Shown here: positions 14,337-22,434 of the stretch, piece after piece
Layout of the letters: each line of letters opens with the position of its first letter
Numbering within the stretch: position 1 is the first letter of the stretch
Assembly: GCA_020860025.1 (NCBI GenBank)
Contig: JAJBVC010000161.1
Span: forward strand, 1 to 26,221
DNA: 26,221 bases
Origin: Clostridiales bacterium
Lineage (GTDB): Bacteria > Bacillota > Clostridia > Oscillospirales > Acutalibacteraceae
Direction: 5' to 3'
The notes under the pieces: model-generated
Database searches by the model: none
Seen by the model: only the letters and a program-made list of their open reading frames with translations
Told to the model about the DNA's origin: nothing
Position numbers and translations under genes: made by a program

Positions 14337-14936
14337 TCAGTTCTTCTTCTTTTTCTTTAAATCTACCTGATTAAAGTCAAGAACGAGAGCCAAAAGAACT
14401 ACGCCGACAACGGAAATAGCAGCTTCAGCCGCCATATATGAGCCGTTGTAGCCTGCGCTGTATGCCCATACAGACTGCCAGCCGTCAGCATATTCGCCCC
14501 AGATTGTAACACCGGAAACGAAGTGACAGACGAAACGCAAAGCCGAGCCTACGAAAGCGCCGAGTCCGAGAGCGACAGCCTGATTTTTAACAGCCTTTTT
14601 GAATAAGGAACCGCCGATGCCGAGCGCCATAAAAGCAAGCACATAATCTGCAAGAATTAAAATCAGATATGCGCCGATGCCCTTTACATAAGCAAAGTTG
14701 CCAAGACCCTGAAGAAGCATTTCAAGCAGACCGTAGATAATTCCTGTCAAAGAGCCCCACTTAAAACCGTAGCGATAACCGATAATGATAATCGGCACCT
14801 GACTGAACAGAGTAACAGAGCCGCCCATAGGCAGACTGAAAATCTGAACGTAGGATAAAGCAACGGCAAGAGCAAGCATAATAGCTGTTTCGGTTAACTT
14901 ACGTGTGGTGTTTATTGTTGATTTTGTTTGAGCCAT
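14337..14936 (-). CDS. thiT: Thiamine ECF transporter S component ThiT
   Basis: Membrane protein that binds thiamine and works with the shared ECF module. The 199-aa sequence shows the ThiT marks PIIIIGYRYGFKWGSLTGIIYGLLEMLLQG in the first half (abbreviated here: GYRYG, LLQG) and RFVCHFVSGVTIWGEYA near residue 135, with about six hydrophobic segments and a Lys-rich end. A TPP riboswitch and a terminator precede it, which fixes the substrate as thiamine. GGAG precedes the ATG. This is the second vitamin S component within 3.6 kb, each under its own riboswitch. Confidence 0.95.
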   Translation of the reverse strand: MAQTKSTINTTRKLTETAIMLALAVALSYVQIFSLPMGGSVTLFSQVPIIIIGYRYGFKWGSLTGIIYGLLEMLLQGLGNFAYVKGIGAYLILILADYVLAFMALGIGGSLFKKAVKNQAVALGLGAFVGSALRFVCHFVSGVTIWGEYADGWQSVWAYSAGYNGSYMAAEAAISVVGVVLLALVLDFNQVDLKKKKKN

Positions 14937-14968
14937 AAGTATTCTCCTTTCAAAATTTTTAACAAGTC

Positions 14969-15004
14969 AAAAGAAAAACGCCCTAATCAATATAGATAGG
15001 GCGT
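14969..15004 (-). terminator. Riboswitch-controlled terminator before thiT
   Basis: ACGCCCTA and TAGGGCGT (14978-14985 and 14997-15004) form an 8-bp stem. It is followed on the minus strand by TTTTCTTTTG, between the TPP aptamer and the thiT start. Confidence 0.85.
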
Positions 15005-15011
15005 AAAATAT

Positions 15012-15101
15012 CATCACTCGTCTCACCGTCCATACTAATGCTCGGTTCGAAGGGTATAATCTCAGCCGAGGGAAATCAAATCCCTGCCGGCACCCCTGAC
15101 T
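15012..15101 (-). promoter_or_regulatory. TPP riboswitch (THI element)
   Basis: The minus strand carries GGGGTGCC, then GGCTGAGA, then ACCCTTCGAACC, the conserved pyrimidine-sensing side of the TPP aptamer, upstream of thiT and a terminator. The 3' part (GAGCATTAGTATGG then ACGGTGAGACGAGTGATG) departs from the usual CTGATCTGGATAATGCCAGC and GTAGGGA. The diphosphate-sensing arm is therefore unusual. Confidence 0.85.
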
Positions 15102-15145
15102 TATTATATTGTAGGCAAAAGGATAATCCCAACTGCCTTGTGTTG

Positions 15146-15174
15146 ATTATATTACTTAAAGAACAATTTGTCAA
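15146..15174 (-). promoter_or_regulatory. Promoter of the thiT transcript
   Basis: TTGACA (15169-15174), a 17-base spacer and TATAAT (15146-15151) match the consensus exactly on the minus strand. The 40-base leader that follows can form an AGGCA...TGCCT stem enclosing GGAT/ATCC before the aptamer begins. Confidence 0.88.
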
Positions 15175-15263
15175 CTTATATTTATATTAAAAGGTTATTA
15201 TATTGTCCTAATTAAATTAAGATTTAATTTAAATAAGTAACCAACCACAGATATTAGGAGTCC

Positions 15264-15560
15264 CCGCAAAGTCTTTGACTTTGTGGGGAGAGGAGAAACA
15301 TACGGAGCATTCGTTACGAATTGCATCAGCAATTTGTTTGAATGCGAAATGTGTTTGGACGACGTGGTTATAAATATTTTAGAAGATGGCGAGAAATCAG
15401 TCAGAATTAAGCATTTTGGGAGGTTTGCTGTACATTGTGTCCAGTTGCGGTACCCAAAATTTTCGGTCGCTTACGCTGAAAATTTTGACCGCTGCCAATT
15501 CTTATTGCTCCCTTTTTCTCACACTGTGAGCGGTCGCAAACGAATCCGCTTCCGAGCAAA
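15264..15560. repeat. Gene-free, inverted-repeat-rich intergenic block
   Basis: No convincing gene. Several inverted repeats occur in succession. CCCCGCAAAGTC/GACTTTGTGGGG lies at 15264-15290. ATTCGT/ACGAAT and AATTGC/GCAATT follow near 15308-15335. A long stem GCGGT plus CAAAATTTTC pairs with GAAAATTTTG plus ACCGC (15447-15492), and CTCACA/TGTGAG lies near 15520. A 123-codon plus-strand frame crosses the region, but it has no ribosome site and its protein is built from these repeats. Probably an intergenic repeat element; origin unknown. Confidence 0.5.
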
Positions 15561-15575
15561 AGGCTTAAAACGACC

Positions 15576-15610
15576 AAAGGCACTGAGAACTCAGTGTTCA
15601 CAGTGCCTTT
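15576..15610. terminator. Likely terminator of the trp operon
   Basis: AAAGGCACTG (15576-15585) pairs with CAGTGCCTTT (15601-15610). An inner palindrome CACTGAG/CTCAGTG offers a competing fold. On the minus strand it lies 100 bases after trpA, with only a modest T tail (TTTGGTCGTTTT). The stem repeats that of the terminator at 822-852. Confidence 0.55.
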
Positions 15611-15710
15611 CAAGTGTTTCTAACGTAAATTACGCTATTATTATTAGGGTTTAACTAAAAGAAGCGATTCAACTATATAACAATTGGTCGTGGTTATGGC
15701 TGATTTATCG

Positions 15711-16481
15711 TCATCTTATAGAATTTTTCATTTCTTTAACATAGTTGTATACGTGTTTGGGAGCGTTTTCTTTATACTCAGCTATAATTTTAACTATCGC
15801 CGAGCCGACTATTACGCCGTCGGCAATTGCGGCATATTTTTTAGCCTGTTCGGGCGTGTTAATTCCAAAGCCGATTGCAACGGGAATGTCGGTTGCGGAT
15901 TTAACAGCGTCGGTAATTGATTTTAAATCCGTCTTAATTTCGCTTCGTGTACCTGTTACGCCGAGCGATGAAACCGCATAGACAAAGCCCTGCGCTTCTG
16001 ACGCAATCGTTTTAATTCTGTCCTCGCTTGTCGGAGCGATAAGCGATACGACTTCTATATCATATTTTTCGGCAACGCATTGAAGTTCGTTTTTTTCCTC
16101 AAACGGCATATCGGGAATTATAACTCCGCTGATTCCGGCATCCTTCGCATTTTGCAAAAATTTGTCGTAGCCGTACTTAAACAGTACGTTTAGGTATGTC
16201 ATATAAACGAGCGGAATATCAACCTTTGACGATATTTTTTTCGTCAGTTCAAAAACCTTGTCCGTAGTCGTTCCCTGAGAAAGCGAACGCAAATTAGCCT
16301 CCTGAATAACGGGGCCTTCGGCAATCGGGTCTGAAAAGGGAATACCTATTTCTATTAAATCGCAGCCGGCGCTTGCCATACTGAGAATAATTTCTTCGCT
16401 GACCTCCATATTCGGGTCGCCCGCAGTTACAAAGCCGATAAACGCTTTGCCGTTTTCAAACGCTTTTGATATTTTATTCAT
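15711..16481 (-). CDS. trpA: Tryptophan synthase alpha subunit
   Basis: Cleaves indole-3-glycerol phosphate to indole and glyceraldehyde 3-phosphate; indole passes through a tunnel to TrpB. The 256-aa TIM barrel shows FVTAGDPN near the N-terminus, DLIEIGIPFSDPIAEGP with the catalytic Glu and Asp, and later SLGVTG and AIGFGI phosphate-site loops. The ATG at 16481 is preferred over the upstream TTG at 16490. GGGGGA lies nine bases before this ATG but only touches the TTG, and MNKISKAF is a usual TrpA beginning. It overlaps the end of trpB by 8 bases and is the last gene of the operon. Confidence 0.95.
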   Translation of the reverse strand: MNKISKAFENGKAFIGFVTAGDPNMEVSEEIILSMASAGCDLIEIGIPFSDPIAEGPVIQEANLRSLSQGTTTDKVFELTKKISSKVDIPLVYMTYLNVLFKYGYDKFLQNAKDAGISGVIIPDMPFEEKNELQCVAEKYDIEVVSLIAPTSEDRIKTIASEAQGFVYAVSSLGVTGTRSEIKTDLKSITDAVKSATDIPVAIGFGINTPEQAKKYAAIADGVIVGSAIVKIIAEYKENAPKHVYNYVKEMKNSIR

Positions 16482-17658
16482 GCAAATCAATCCCCCTGTA
16501 TCTTGCTATTGCCGCAACGTCCTTGTCGCCTCTGCCCGAAAGGTTGCAGATAATAATATCGTCTTTATTCATTTCAGGCGCAATTTTCATAAGATGAGCT
16601 ACGGCGTGCGCCGATTCGATAGCACAGATTATGCCCTCGGTTTTAGCGATATACTCAAAGGCATTTACAGCCTCGTCGTCGGTAACGGGAACATATTCCG
16701 CTCTGCCGATGTCGTGAAGGTAAGCGTGTTCGGGCCCTACACCGGGGTAGTCAAGTCCTGCACTGATTGAATAAACGGGAGCAATCTGACCGTATTCGTT
16801 TTGGCAAAAATACGATTTCATTCCGTGGAACACGCCGAGAGTTCCCGTCGCCATGGTAGCGGCTGTTTTACTTGTGTTTACGCCTCTGCCTGCCGCTTCA
16901 CAGCCTATCAGGCGAACGTCTTTGTCATTTATGAAATTATAGAACATACCCATAGCGTTCGAGCCGCCGCCGACACAAGCCATAACGGCAGTGGGAAGCT
17001 TGCCCTCAAGCTCTAAAATCTGCTCTCTTGCCTCTTTTGAAATTACAGACTGAAAATCACGTACAATCATCGGATAAGGGTGAGGGCCCATAACAGAACC
17101 TATAACGTAAAGCGTGTCGTCAACTCGTGATACCCATTCACGCATAGCCTCGTTTATAGCGTCTTTAAGCGTCATTGTACCTGTTGTAACAGCATTAACC
17201 TTTGCGCCCAAAAGCTCCATTCGATATACGTTAAGCGCTTGGCGGTCTGTGTCCTCCTTACCCATAAAGATTTCACATTCCATACCCATAAGAGCCGCCG
17301 CCGTAGCCGTTGCAACTCCGTGCTGACCGGCACCCGTCTCGGCAATAACACGAGTTTTGCCCATTTTTTTTGCAAGTAAGCACTGACCGAGTACGTTGTT
17401 GATTTTGTGACTGCCTGTATGATTTAAGTCTTCACGCTTAAAATAAATTTTTGCGCCGCCTAAATCCTTAGTCATTTTTTCAGCATAATAAAGAAGCGAC
17501 GGCCTGCCCGCATATTCTTTAAACAGCTTGTCAAGCTCTGCGTTAAACTCGGGGTCGTTCTTGTAATGCTCATATGCTTTTTCAAGATTGATAATTTCAT
17601 TCATCAGCGTTTCGGGAATATATTGACCGCCGTGAATTCCGTATCTGCCTTTACTCAT
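16474..17658 (-). CDS. trpB: Tryptophan synthase beta subunit
   Basis: PLP enzyme that joins indole and serine to make tryptophan, in complex with TrpA. The 394-aa chain starts GRYGIHGGQYIPETLM. It has the PLP lysine in HTGSHKINN (Lys85), EDTDRQALNVYRMELLGA, the phosphate-binding GGGSNAMGMF and GRGDKD near the end, all typical of the TrpB1 type. Length is normal. The start overlaps trpF by 8 bases, which suggests coupled translation. Confidence 0.97.
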   Translation of the reverse strand: MSKGRYGIHGGQYIPETLMNEIINLEKAYEHYKNDPEFNAELDKLFKEYAGRPSLLYYAEKMTKDLGGAKIYFKREDLNHTGSHKINNVLGQCLLAKKMGKTRVIAETGAGQHGVATATAAALMGMECEIFMGKEDTDRQALNVYRMELLGAKVNAVTTGTMTLKDAINEAMREWVSRVDDTLYVIGSVMGPHPYPMIVRDFQSVISKEAREQILELEGKLPTAVMACVGGGSNAMGMFYNFINDKDVRLIGCEAAGRGVNTSKTAATMATGTLGVFHGMKSYFCQNEYGQIAPVYSISAGLDYPGVGPEHAYLHDIGRAEYVPVTDDEAVNAFEYIAKTEGIICAIESAHAVAHLMKIAPEMNKDDIIICNLSGRGDKDVAAIARYRGIDLHE

Positions 17659-18229
17659 TTTTAATACACTCCATAACCTGTTTTATTTTATTATAGTCCT
17701 TGTATCCGCCACTTTCAACAGAGGATGAAACGTCAATACAGTAGGGACTGAGTTTTTTTATTGCCGTGGGGATATTTTGAAAATCAAGTCCGCCCGCAAT
17801 GAAAAACGGCTTTTTTACATTGGGAACAGCGCTCCAGTCAAATGTTTTGCCCGTTCCCGTGCCCGAATCAAAAAGATAAAAATCAGGATTATATTCATTT
17901 ACCCTGCTAAAATTCTCAGGCTTAAACACCTTTATGACAGGCGCCGTGATTTTTTCGCAGTAAAGAGGACTTTCATCTCCGTGAAGCTGAACTATGTCTA
18001 TTATATTTTTTTCGACAAATTCATTTATACGGCAAATGTCGTCGTTGACAAATACTCCGACCGCTTTGATATTCGGGTCGAGCCTTTTTTTTAGCTTTGC
18101 CGCCGTTTGCATTGTGATGCTTCGGCGAAAGCCGTCTGTCAAAATAAATCCGATATAGTCGGGCTTAAGCTCGTTCACAAAGTCAATATCCCGCTCACGT
18201 CTGAGACCGCAAATCTTAATTTTTGCCAT
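17651..18229 (-). CDS. trpF: Phosphoribosylanthranilate isomerase
   Basis: Converts N-(5-phosphoribosyl)anthranilate to its ribulose form (CdRP), the third committed step of tryptophan synthesis. The 192-aa protein begins MAKIKICGLRR, where Cys7 is the general base. It contains VQLHGDES, DSGTGTGKTFDW with the general-acid Asp, FIAGGL and CIDVSSSVES. It is a little shorter than the usual 200-210 aa but all motifs are present. It overlaps trpC by 14 bases. Confidence 0.95.
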   Translation of the reverse strand: MAKIKICGLRRERDIDFVNELKPDYIGFILTDGFRRSITMQTAAKLKKRLDPNIKAVGVFVNDDICRINEFVEKNIIDIVQLHGDESPLYCEKITAPVIKVFKPENFSRVNEYNPDFYLFDSGTGTGKTFDWSAVPNVKKPFFIAGGLDFQNIPTAIKKLSPYCIDVSSSVESGGYKDYNKIKQVMECIKNE

Positions 18230-19004
18230 ATAAAAGCTCCCTTAGCGTCTGCTCTTTGTTTTCCGCTCTCATAAATGTTTCGCCGATTAAAACAGCATTT
18301 GTTTTATTTTTTTGAAGAACTTCAATATCATCGTGAGTTTTTATTCCGCTTTCGGAAACGAAAAGAACATCGCTCGGAATCATATTGCGAAAACGTGTCG
18401 AGTTGTTTACATCAACTGTAAAATCTTTCAGATTTCGATTATTAACGCCGATTATTCTTGCTCCTGCCGATAAAGCCAGGCTTACTTCTTTTTCATCGTG
18501 AGCCTCAACAAGAGCGGAAATTCCGAGAATATCACAAATTGAAATGTATTCTCTGATTTTTTCTTCATCAAGAAGAGCGCAAATCAAAAGCACAGCCTTT
18601 GCGCCGAGGAGCTTCGCCTCGTAAATCTGATAGTCACAGACCGTGAAATCTTTTCGCAAAACAGGAATTGAAACGGCTTTTGCTATCTCGCTTAAATAAA
18701 CGTCGCTGCCCAAAAACCACTTAGGCTCTGTAAGACAGCTTATACAGCTTGCACCCGCTTTTTCATAATCCGCCGCTATTTCAAGATAGGGAAAATCTTC
18801 GGCAATAATTCCCTTTGACGGCGAAGCCTTTTTTACCTCGCAGATAAACGAAAGCTCGGGCGATTTTAAAGCGTTTTCAAATTCAAAGCTACCCTTTTTC
18901 ATTGCAAGCGCCTGCTCCTTTACGAGTTCAAGGGGCTTTTTTGCAATTACTTTTTTATATCTTAATTTAGTATAATCGGCAATAGTGTCAAGAATTGTCG
19001 CCAT
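18216..19004 (-). CDS. trpC: Indole-3-glycerol phosphate synthase
   Basis: Closes the indole ring, turning CdRP into indole-3-glycerol phosphate. The 262-aa barrel shows FICEVKKASPSKGII, LRKDFTVCDYQIYEA with the catalytic Lys, AVLLI, VEAHDEKE, IGVNNRNLKDF and FVSESGIKTHDD. All match the family at its usual length. The ATG lies 2 bases after trpD, with GGTGAATA as ribosome site. TrpC and TrpF are separate proteins here, unlike the fused enterobacterial form. Confidence 0.96.
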   Translation of the reverse strand: MATILDTIADYTKLRYKKVIAKKPLELVKEQALAMKKGSFEFENALKSPELSFICEVKKASPSKGIIAEDFPYLEIAADYEKAGASCISCLTEPKWFLGSDVYLSEIAKAVSIPVLRKDFTVCDYQIYEAKLLGAKAVLLICALLDEEKIREYISICDILGISALVEAHDEKEVSLALSAGARIIGVNNRNLKDFTVDVNNSTRFRNMIPSDVLFVSESGIKTHDDIEVLQKNKTNAVLIGETFMRAENKEQTLRELLYGKN

Positions 19005-19006
19005 AA

Positions 19007-20020
19007 TTATTCACCGTTTGTAATTTTAATAAATTCCTGCAAAACGTCGTAGCCCTTGCCGGATTTCAGAATTTCCTCGGCTTTTTTCATTGAGCTTTCA
19101 AGACTGTCTTCAAGCTTTGCAACGTAAATGCAGGCGCCTGCGTTAAGAATAACCGCAGTGTTTTGAGCTGTTGTGCCATTGCCCTTTAAGACTGATTTTG
19201 TTATTTCAACATTTTCTTCGGGAGTACCGCCCAAAAGAGCAGATTTGTCAACTCTTTCAAAGCCGAAATCCTCGGGCTTTATTGTGTAATAGGTAATGTT
19301 TTCACCTCTTACCTCGGCTACCTTTGTTTCGGCTCCTGCACTTATTTCGTCAAGGCAGTCCATACCGTGAACGACAAGAGCGTCGGTAACGCCGAGCTTA
19401 ACGAGAGCCTTTGCAATTTTTGGAACGTATTCCTCGCTGAATACGCCAAGCACCATTCTGTCGGCACTGCCGGGATTTGTAAGGGGACCGAGTATATTAA
19501 ATACCGTGCGAATACCGAGTTCCTTGCGAACAGGGCCTACAAAACGCATTGCACTGTGATATTTTTGCGCAAAAAGGAACGACATATTAGTTTGCTCAAG
19601 CGCTTTTTTCATAACGCTCGGCTCGCAGTCGATTTTAACACCGAGCGCTTCAAGGCAGTCGGCGGCACCGCATCTTGATGAAGCGGCACGGTTGCCGTGC
19701 TTAACGATTTCAACGCCTGCCGCAGCGGCAACGAAAGCAGCCGTTGTGGAAATGTTAAATGAATTTGATTTGTCTCCGCCTGTTCCGACGATGTCGAGTC
19801 CGTGACCGCCGATGTCAAAGCGAAGCTCCTTTGACCTCATACCTATTGCCGCTCCGGCTATCTCGTCCTCTGTTTCGCCCTTTGTCGCAAGAGCTGTAAG
19901 AAAAGCCGCAATGATAAGCGGACTTACGTCGCCGCTCATAATTTCTTCAACAGCGGCGCTTGCCTCGTCAAAGGTTAAATCCTGATTCAAAGCAACCTTG
20001 TTCAGTAATTCGTTAATCAT
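19007..20020 (-). CDS. trpD: Anthranilate phosphoribosyltransferase
   Basis: Transfers phosphoribose from PRPP to anthranilate. The 337-aa protein has DIVGTGGDKSNSFNISTTAA, the PRPP-binding glycine loop. KHGNRAASSRCGAAD and KYHSAMRFVGPVRKELGIRT follow, with NILGPLTNPG after them. It is the free form, not fused to TrpG. GGAGGAATAATT precedes the ATG, and trpG ends 2 bases upstream. Confidence 0.97.
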   Translation of the reverse strand: MINELLNKVALNQDLTFDEASAAVEEIMSGDVSPLIIAAFLTALATKGETEDEIAGAAIGMRSKELRFDIGGHGLDIVGTGGDKSNSFNISTTAAFVAAAAGVEIVKHGNRAASSRCGAADCLEALGVKIDCEPSVMKKALEQTNMSFLFAQKYHSAMRFVGPVRKELGIRTVFNILGPLTNPGSADRMVLGVFSEEYVPKIAKALVKLGVTDALVVHGMDCLDEISAGAETKVAEVRGENITYYTIKPEDFGFERVDKSALLGGTPEENVEITKSVLKGNGTTAQNTAVILNAGACIYVAKLEDSLESSMKKAEEILKSGKGYDVLQEFIKITNGE

Positions 20021-20022
20021 AA

Positions 20023-20589
20023 TTATTCCTCCAAAAAATTTTTTAATATTTTTATTCCGTCGGGAGTCATAATTGACTCGGGATGAAATTGTAAACCATA
20101 AATGTTCATATTCTTATGTTTGACAGCCATAATTTCGCCGTCGTCGGATGTGGCTGTAACTTCAAGACAGTCGGGCAGTGTGTCGGCGTCAGCCGAAAGG
20201 GAATGGTATCTTGCAACAGTCAGCTTATTGTCAAGCCCTTTAAAAATCGGTGTGTTAACGTTAATGTCGCAAACGCTCTGCTTGCCGTGCATAAGACGCT
20301 TTGCATATCCGACTGTTCCGCCGAAAGCCGTATATATCGCCTGATGACCGAGGCACACTCCCAAAATTTTGGACGTATTGCCAAGGTTTTTTGCAACGTC
20401 AATACATACTCCCGCATTTTCGGGTCTGCCGGGGCCCGGGGAAAGAATTATATATTCGGGATGAAGATTTTTAATTTCATCAACAGTCATTTCGTCATTG
20501 CGAATAACCTTAATATCGGGATTTACAGTTCCTATAAGCTGGTAAAGATTGTATGAAAAGGAATCGTAATTATCAATAAGCAAAATCAA
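20023..20589 (-). CDS. trpG: Anthranilate synthase glutaminase subunit
   Basis: Releases ammonia from glutamine for TrpE. The 188-aa class I amidotransferase has LSPGPGRPENAG (49-60), the nucleophile Cys79 in GVCLGHQAI, and His169/Glu171 in QFHPES. The start codon is TTG at 20587-20589, overlapping the trpE stop (TTGA, 4-base overlap). GGAGGG lies six bases upstream inside trpE, and the next residues ILLIDNYDSF fix the start. Because TrpG-type subunits can also serve folate synthesis (PabA), a double role is possible. Confidence 0.95.
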   Translation of the reverse strand: MILLIDNYDSFSYNLYQLIGTVNPDIKVIRNDEMTVDEIKNLHPEYIILSPGPGRPENAGVCIDVAKNLGNTSKILGVCLGHQAIYTAFGGTVGYAKRLMHGKQSVCDINVNTPIFKGLDNKLTVARYHSLSADADTLPDCLEVTATSDDGEIMAVKHKNMNIYGLQFHPESIMTPDGIKILKNFLEE

Positions 20590-22052
20590 TTTTGTCCCTC
20601 CCCACTCATTTCAAGAGCCGTTATAACGGCTTTTGCCTTGTTAATGCACTCCTGATGTTCCTTTTCGGGAACAGAGTCGGCAACTATTCCTGCGCCCGAA
20701 CGAACGTACACCTTGCCCCTTTTCTTAAATGCAATTCGTATTGCAATGCAGGTGTCAAGGTTGCCCGTAAAATCAATATATCCGATTGCGCCGCCGTAAA
20801 TACCACGCTTGTTATTTTCAAGCTCGTTAATAATCTCCATAGCACGGATTTTCGGAGCGCCCGAAAGTGTGCCTGCCGGAAGAACCGCATCAACAGCGTC
20901 AAGCGCAGATTTATCATCTCTTATTTCGCCTTTGACTGTCGAGCCGATATGCATTACGTGGCTGAATTTTAATATCTGATGATATTTTTCAACTCTTACA
21001 GTGCCGAATTTGCTTATCTTACCTATATCGTTTCTGCCCAAATCAACGAGCATATTGTGCTCGCTCAGCTCCTTCGGGTCTTTAAGCAGACCGTTTTCAA
21101 GAGCGTCGTCCTCCTCTTTTGTTTTGCCTCTCGGACGTGTTCCGGCAAGAGGATATGTGTAAAGCGTTTTGTTCTCAAGTTTAACGAGCGTTTCGGGCGA
21201 CGCTCCCGCAATTTCAATATCGTCAGACGAAAAGTAAAACATATAAGGCGACGGATTAAGCTTTCTTAAAATTTCATACGTACCCATAAGAGAGCCGTCC
21301 ATTTCAGCCTCAAGCCTGTTTGAAAGAACTACCTGAAAAATGTCGCCCTCACGAATATAATGCTTTGCCTTTTCAACCATTTCGCCGTACTGAGTGCCGT
21401 CAAAAAGAGGCTTGAACTGCGACTTCAAAACAGCCTTTTCGGGTTCGATAGCCTCGCCGTTTTCAATTATATTTTTCATAATTTCAAGCTCTTTTGATGC
21501 GGCGGAGTAATTTTGCTCAATATCGTCAGTCTGAAAATTAACTATAAGAATAATCTTCTTTTCCTTATTGTCAAAGGCGATAACCTTGTCAAACAGCATA
21601 AGGTCAACGTCCTTGAAATTGCCGTCGTCTCTTGCGTCAAGCTTCAGTGACGGCTCGCTGTATTTTATATAGTCATAGCTGAAGTAGCCGACAAGACCTC
21701 CGGCAAATGTCGGCAGGTAATCGAGCCGTGGACTTTTATGCTCTTCAAGCATTTTTGCAACGTAAGATTTTGGATTGTCGTGATATTTTTTCACGCCGAA
21801 TTGGTCTATAACCGTTACGTTATAATCCGTACAGCTTACCTCCGCTTTAGGGTCGAAGCCCAAAAAGGTGTATCTTCCCGTTTCATCCTCATCTTCGGCG
21901 GATTCGAGCATATAGCAGTGAGAGCTGATTTTTTTTAACTTTTTCAGTACGTCTGTCGCCGTTTGAGTCATAGGCATTTCGGTGCTGACGGGCACTGTTT
22001 TATATGACGAATAAAGTTTTTTAACGTCATCAAGCGTTGGTCTGATTACCAT
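20586..22052 (-). CDS. trpE: Anthranilate synthase component I
   Basis: Makes anthranilate from chorismate with ammonia from TrpG; first committed step and normally inhibited by tryptophan. The ATG at 22052 gives 488 aa, the usual length, with GGTGA five bases upstream. An ATG at 22064 is possible, but the open frame reaching 22208 runs through the T-box and is not coding. MLESAEDEDETGRYTFLGFDP is the tryptophan-binding region. PYMFYF, YPLAGTRPRGK, VDLGRNDIG, PAGTLSGAPK and YVRSGAGIVADS are chorismate-enzyme signatures. It is the first gene of the trp operon. Confidence 0.96.
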   Translation of the reverse strand: MVIRPTLDDVKKLYSSYKTVPVSTEMPMTQTATDVLKKLKKISSHCYMLESAEDEDETGRYTFLGFDPKAEVSCTDYNVTVIDQFGVKKYHDNPKSYVAKMLEEHKSPRLDYLPTFAGGLVGYFSYDYIKYSEPSLKLDARDDGNFKDVDLMLFDKVIAFDNKEKKIILIVNFQTDDIEQNYSAASKELEIMKNIIENGEAIEPEKAVLKSQFKPLFDGTQYGEMVEKAKHYIREGDIFQVVLSNRLEAEMDGSLMGTYEILRKLNPSPYMFYFSSDDIEIAGASPETLVKLENKTLYTYPLAGTRPRGKTKEEDDALENGLLKDPKELSEHNMLVDLGRNDIGKISKFGTVRVEKYHQILKFSHVMHIGSTVKGEIRDDKSALDAVDAVLPAGTLSGAPKIRAMEIINELENNKRGIYGGAIGYIDFTGNLDTCIAIRIAFKKRGKVYVRSGAGIVADSVPEKEHQECINKAKAVITALEMSGEGQN

Positions 22053-22132
22053 TTTAATCACCATAGCCTTTCTGTATATTGTTATTAAAATTGGAATTAA
22101 ATTTTCCTGCAAATGTACGGTAGGGAGGACAA

Positions 22133-22166
22133 TAAAAAAGTCCCCGACAGTAAAACTGTCAAGGAC
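22133..22166 (-). terminator. T-box-controlled terminator before trpE
   Basis: GTCCTTGACAG and CTGTCGGGGAC (22140-22150 and 22156-22166, with a central G-U pair) form an 11-bp stem with a five-base loop. TTTTTTATT follows on the minus strand, directly after the T-box. Confidence 0.92.
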
Positions 22167-22176
22167 GAAATTACTT

Positions 22177-22395
22177 CCGCGGTGCCACCTTGATTTATGG
22201 TAAACCATACGCTTTGCAAGATACTATCATATCTCCGACCACTGACGTAGGCCAACACGTTACGGGATAATAGGCATTGCCGTTCACCGTACCCTCAGCA
22301 GTCCATTTAACAAGCCGTTTAATGCTCCGTTTCCAGCGTCAGGAGCTCTCTGTGAATGCGTTTCCTGTTTTTATCTCTGCGTCATCAGTTTAATT
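22177..22395 (-). promoter_or_regulatory. Tryptophan T-box leader
   Basis: The minus strand carries the T-box core AAGGTGGCACCGCGG (22177-22191), which binds the tRNA acceptor end. About 115 bases earlier, AAATGGACT holds the probable specifier TGG (22303-22305) for tryptophan. An AGAG motif and GCTGGAAA lie farther upstream in stem I. Uncharged tRNA-Trp would favour the antiterminator and switch on trpEGDCFBA. Confidence 0.93.
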
Positions 22396-22405
22396 ATTTT
22401 TTGAT

Positions 22406-22434
22406 ATTATAACACTAAAATTTCAATTTGTCAA
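22406..22434 (-). promoter_or_regulatory. Consensus promoter of the trp operon
   Basis: TTGACA (22429-22434), a 17-base spacer and TATAAT (22406-22411) lie on the minus strand. The -35 box falls inside the last codons of the asparaginase-like gene. Exact consensus implies strong initiation, with control left to the T-box. Confidence 0.9.

Noticed and set aside
15283..15654. A 123-codon plus-strand frame in the thiT-trpA gap
   Set aside because: It crosses several perfect inverted repeats and a terminator, and no recognised domain is present. It is best explained as repeat-derived.
22053..22208. Extended trpE start giving a 540-aa protein
   Set aside because: The extra codons run through the T-box terminator and core, and no ribosome site supports the far start. 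TrpE length and family alignment fit the ATG at 22052.
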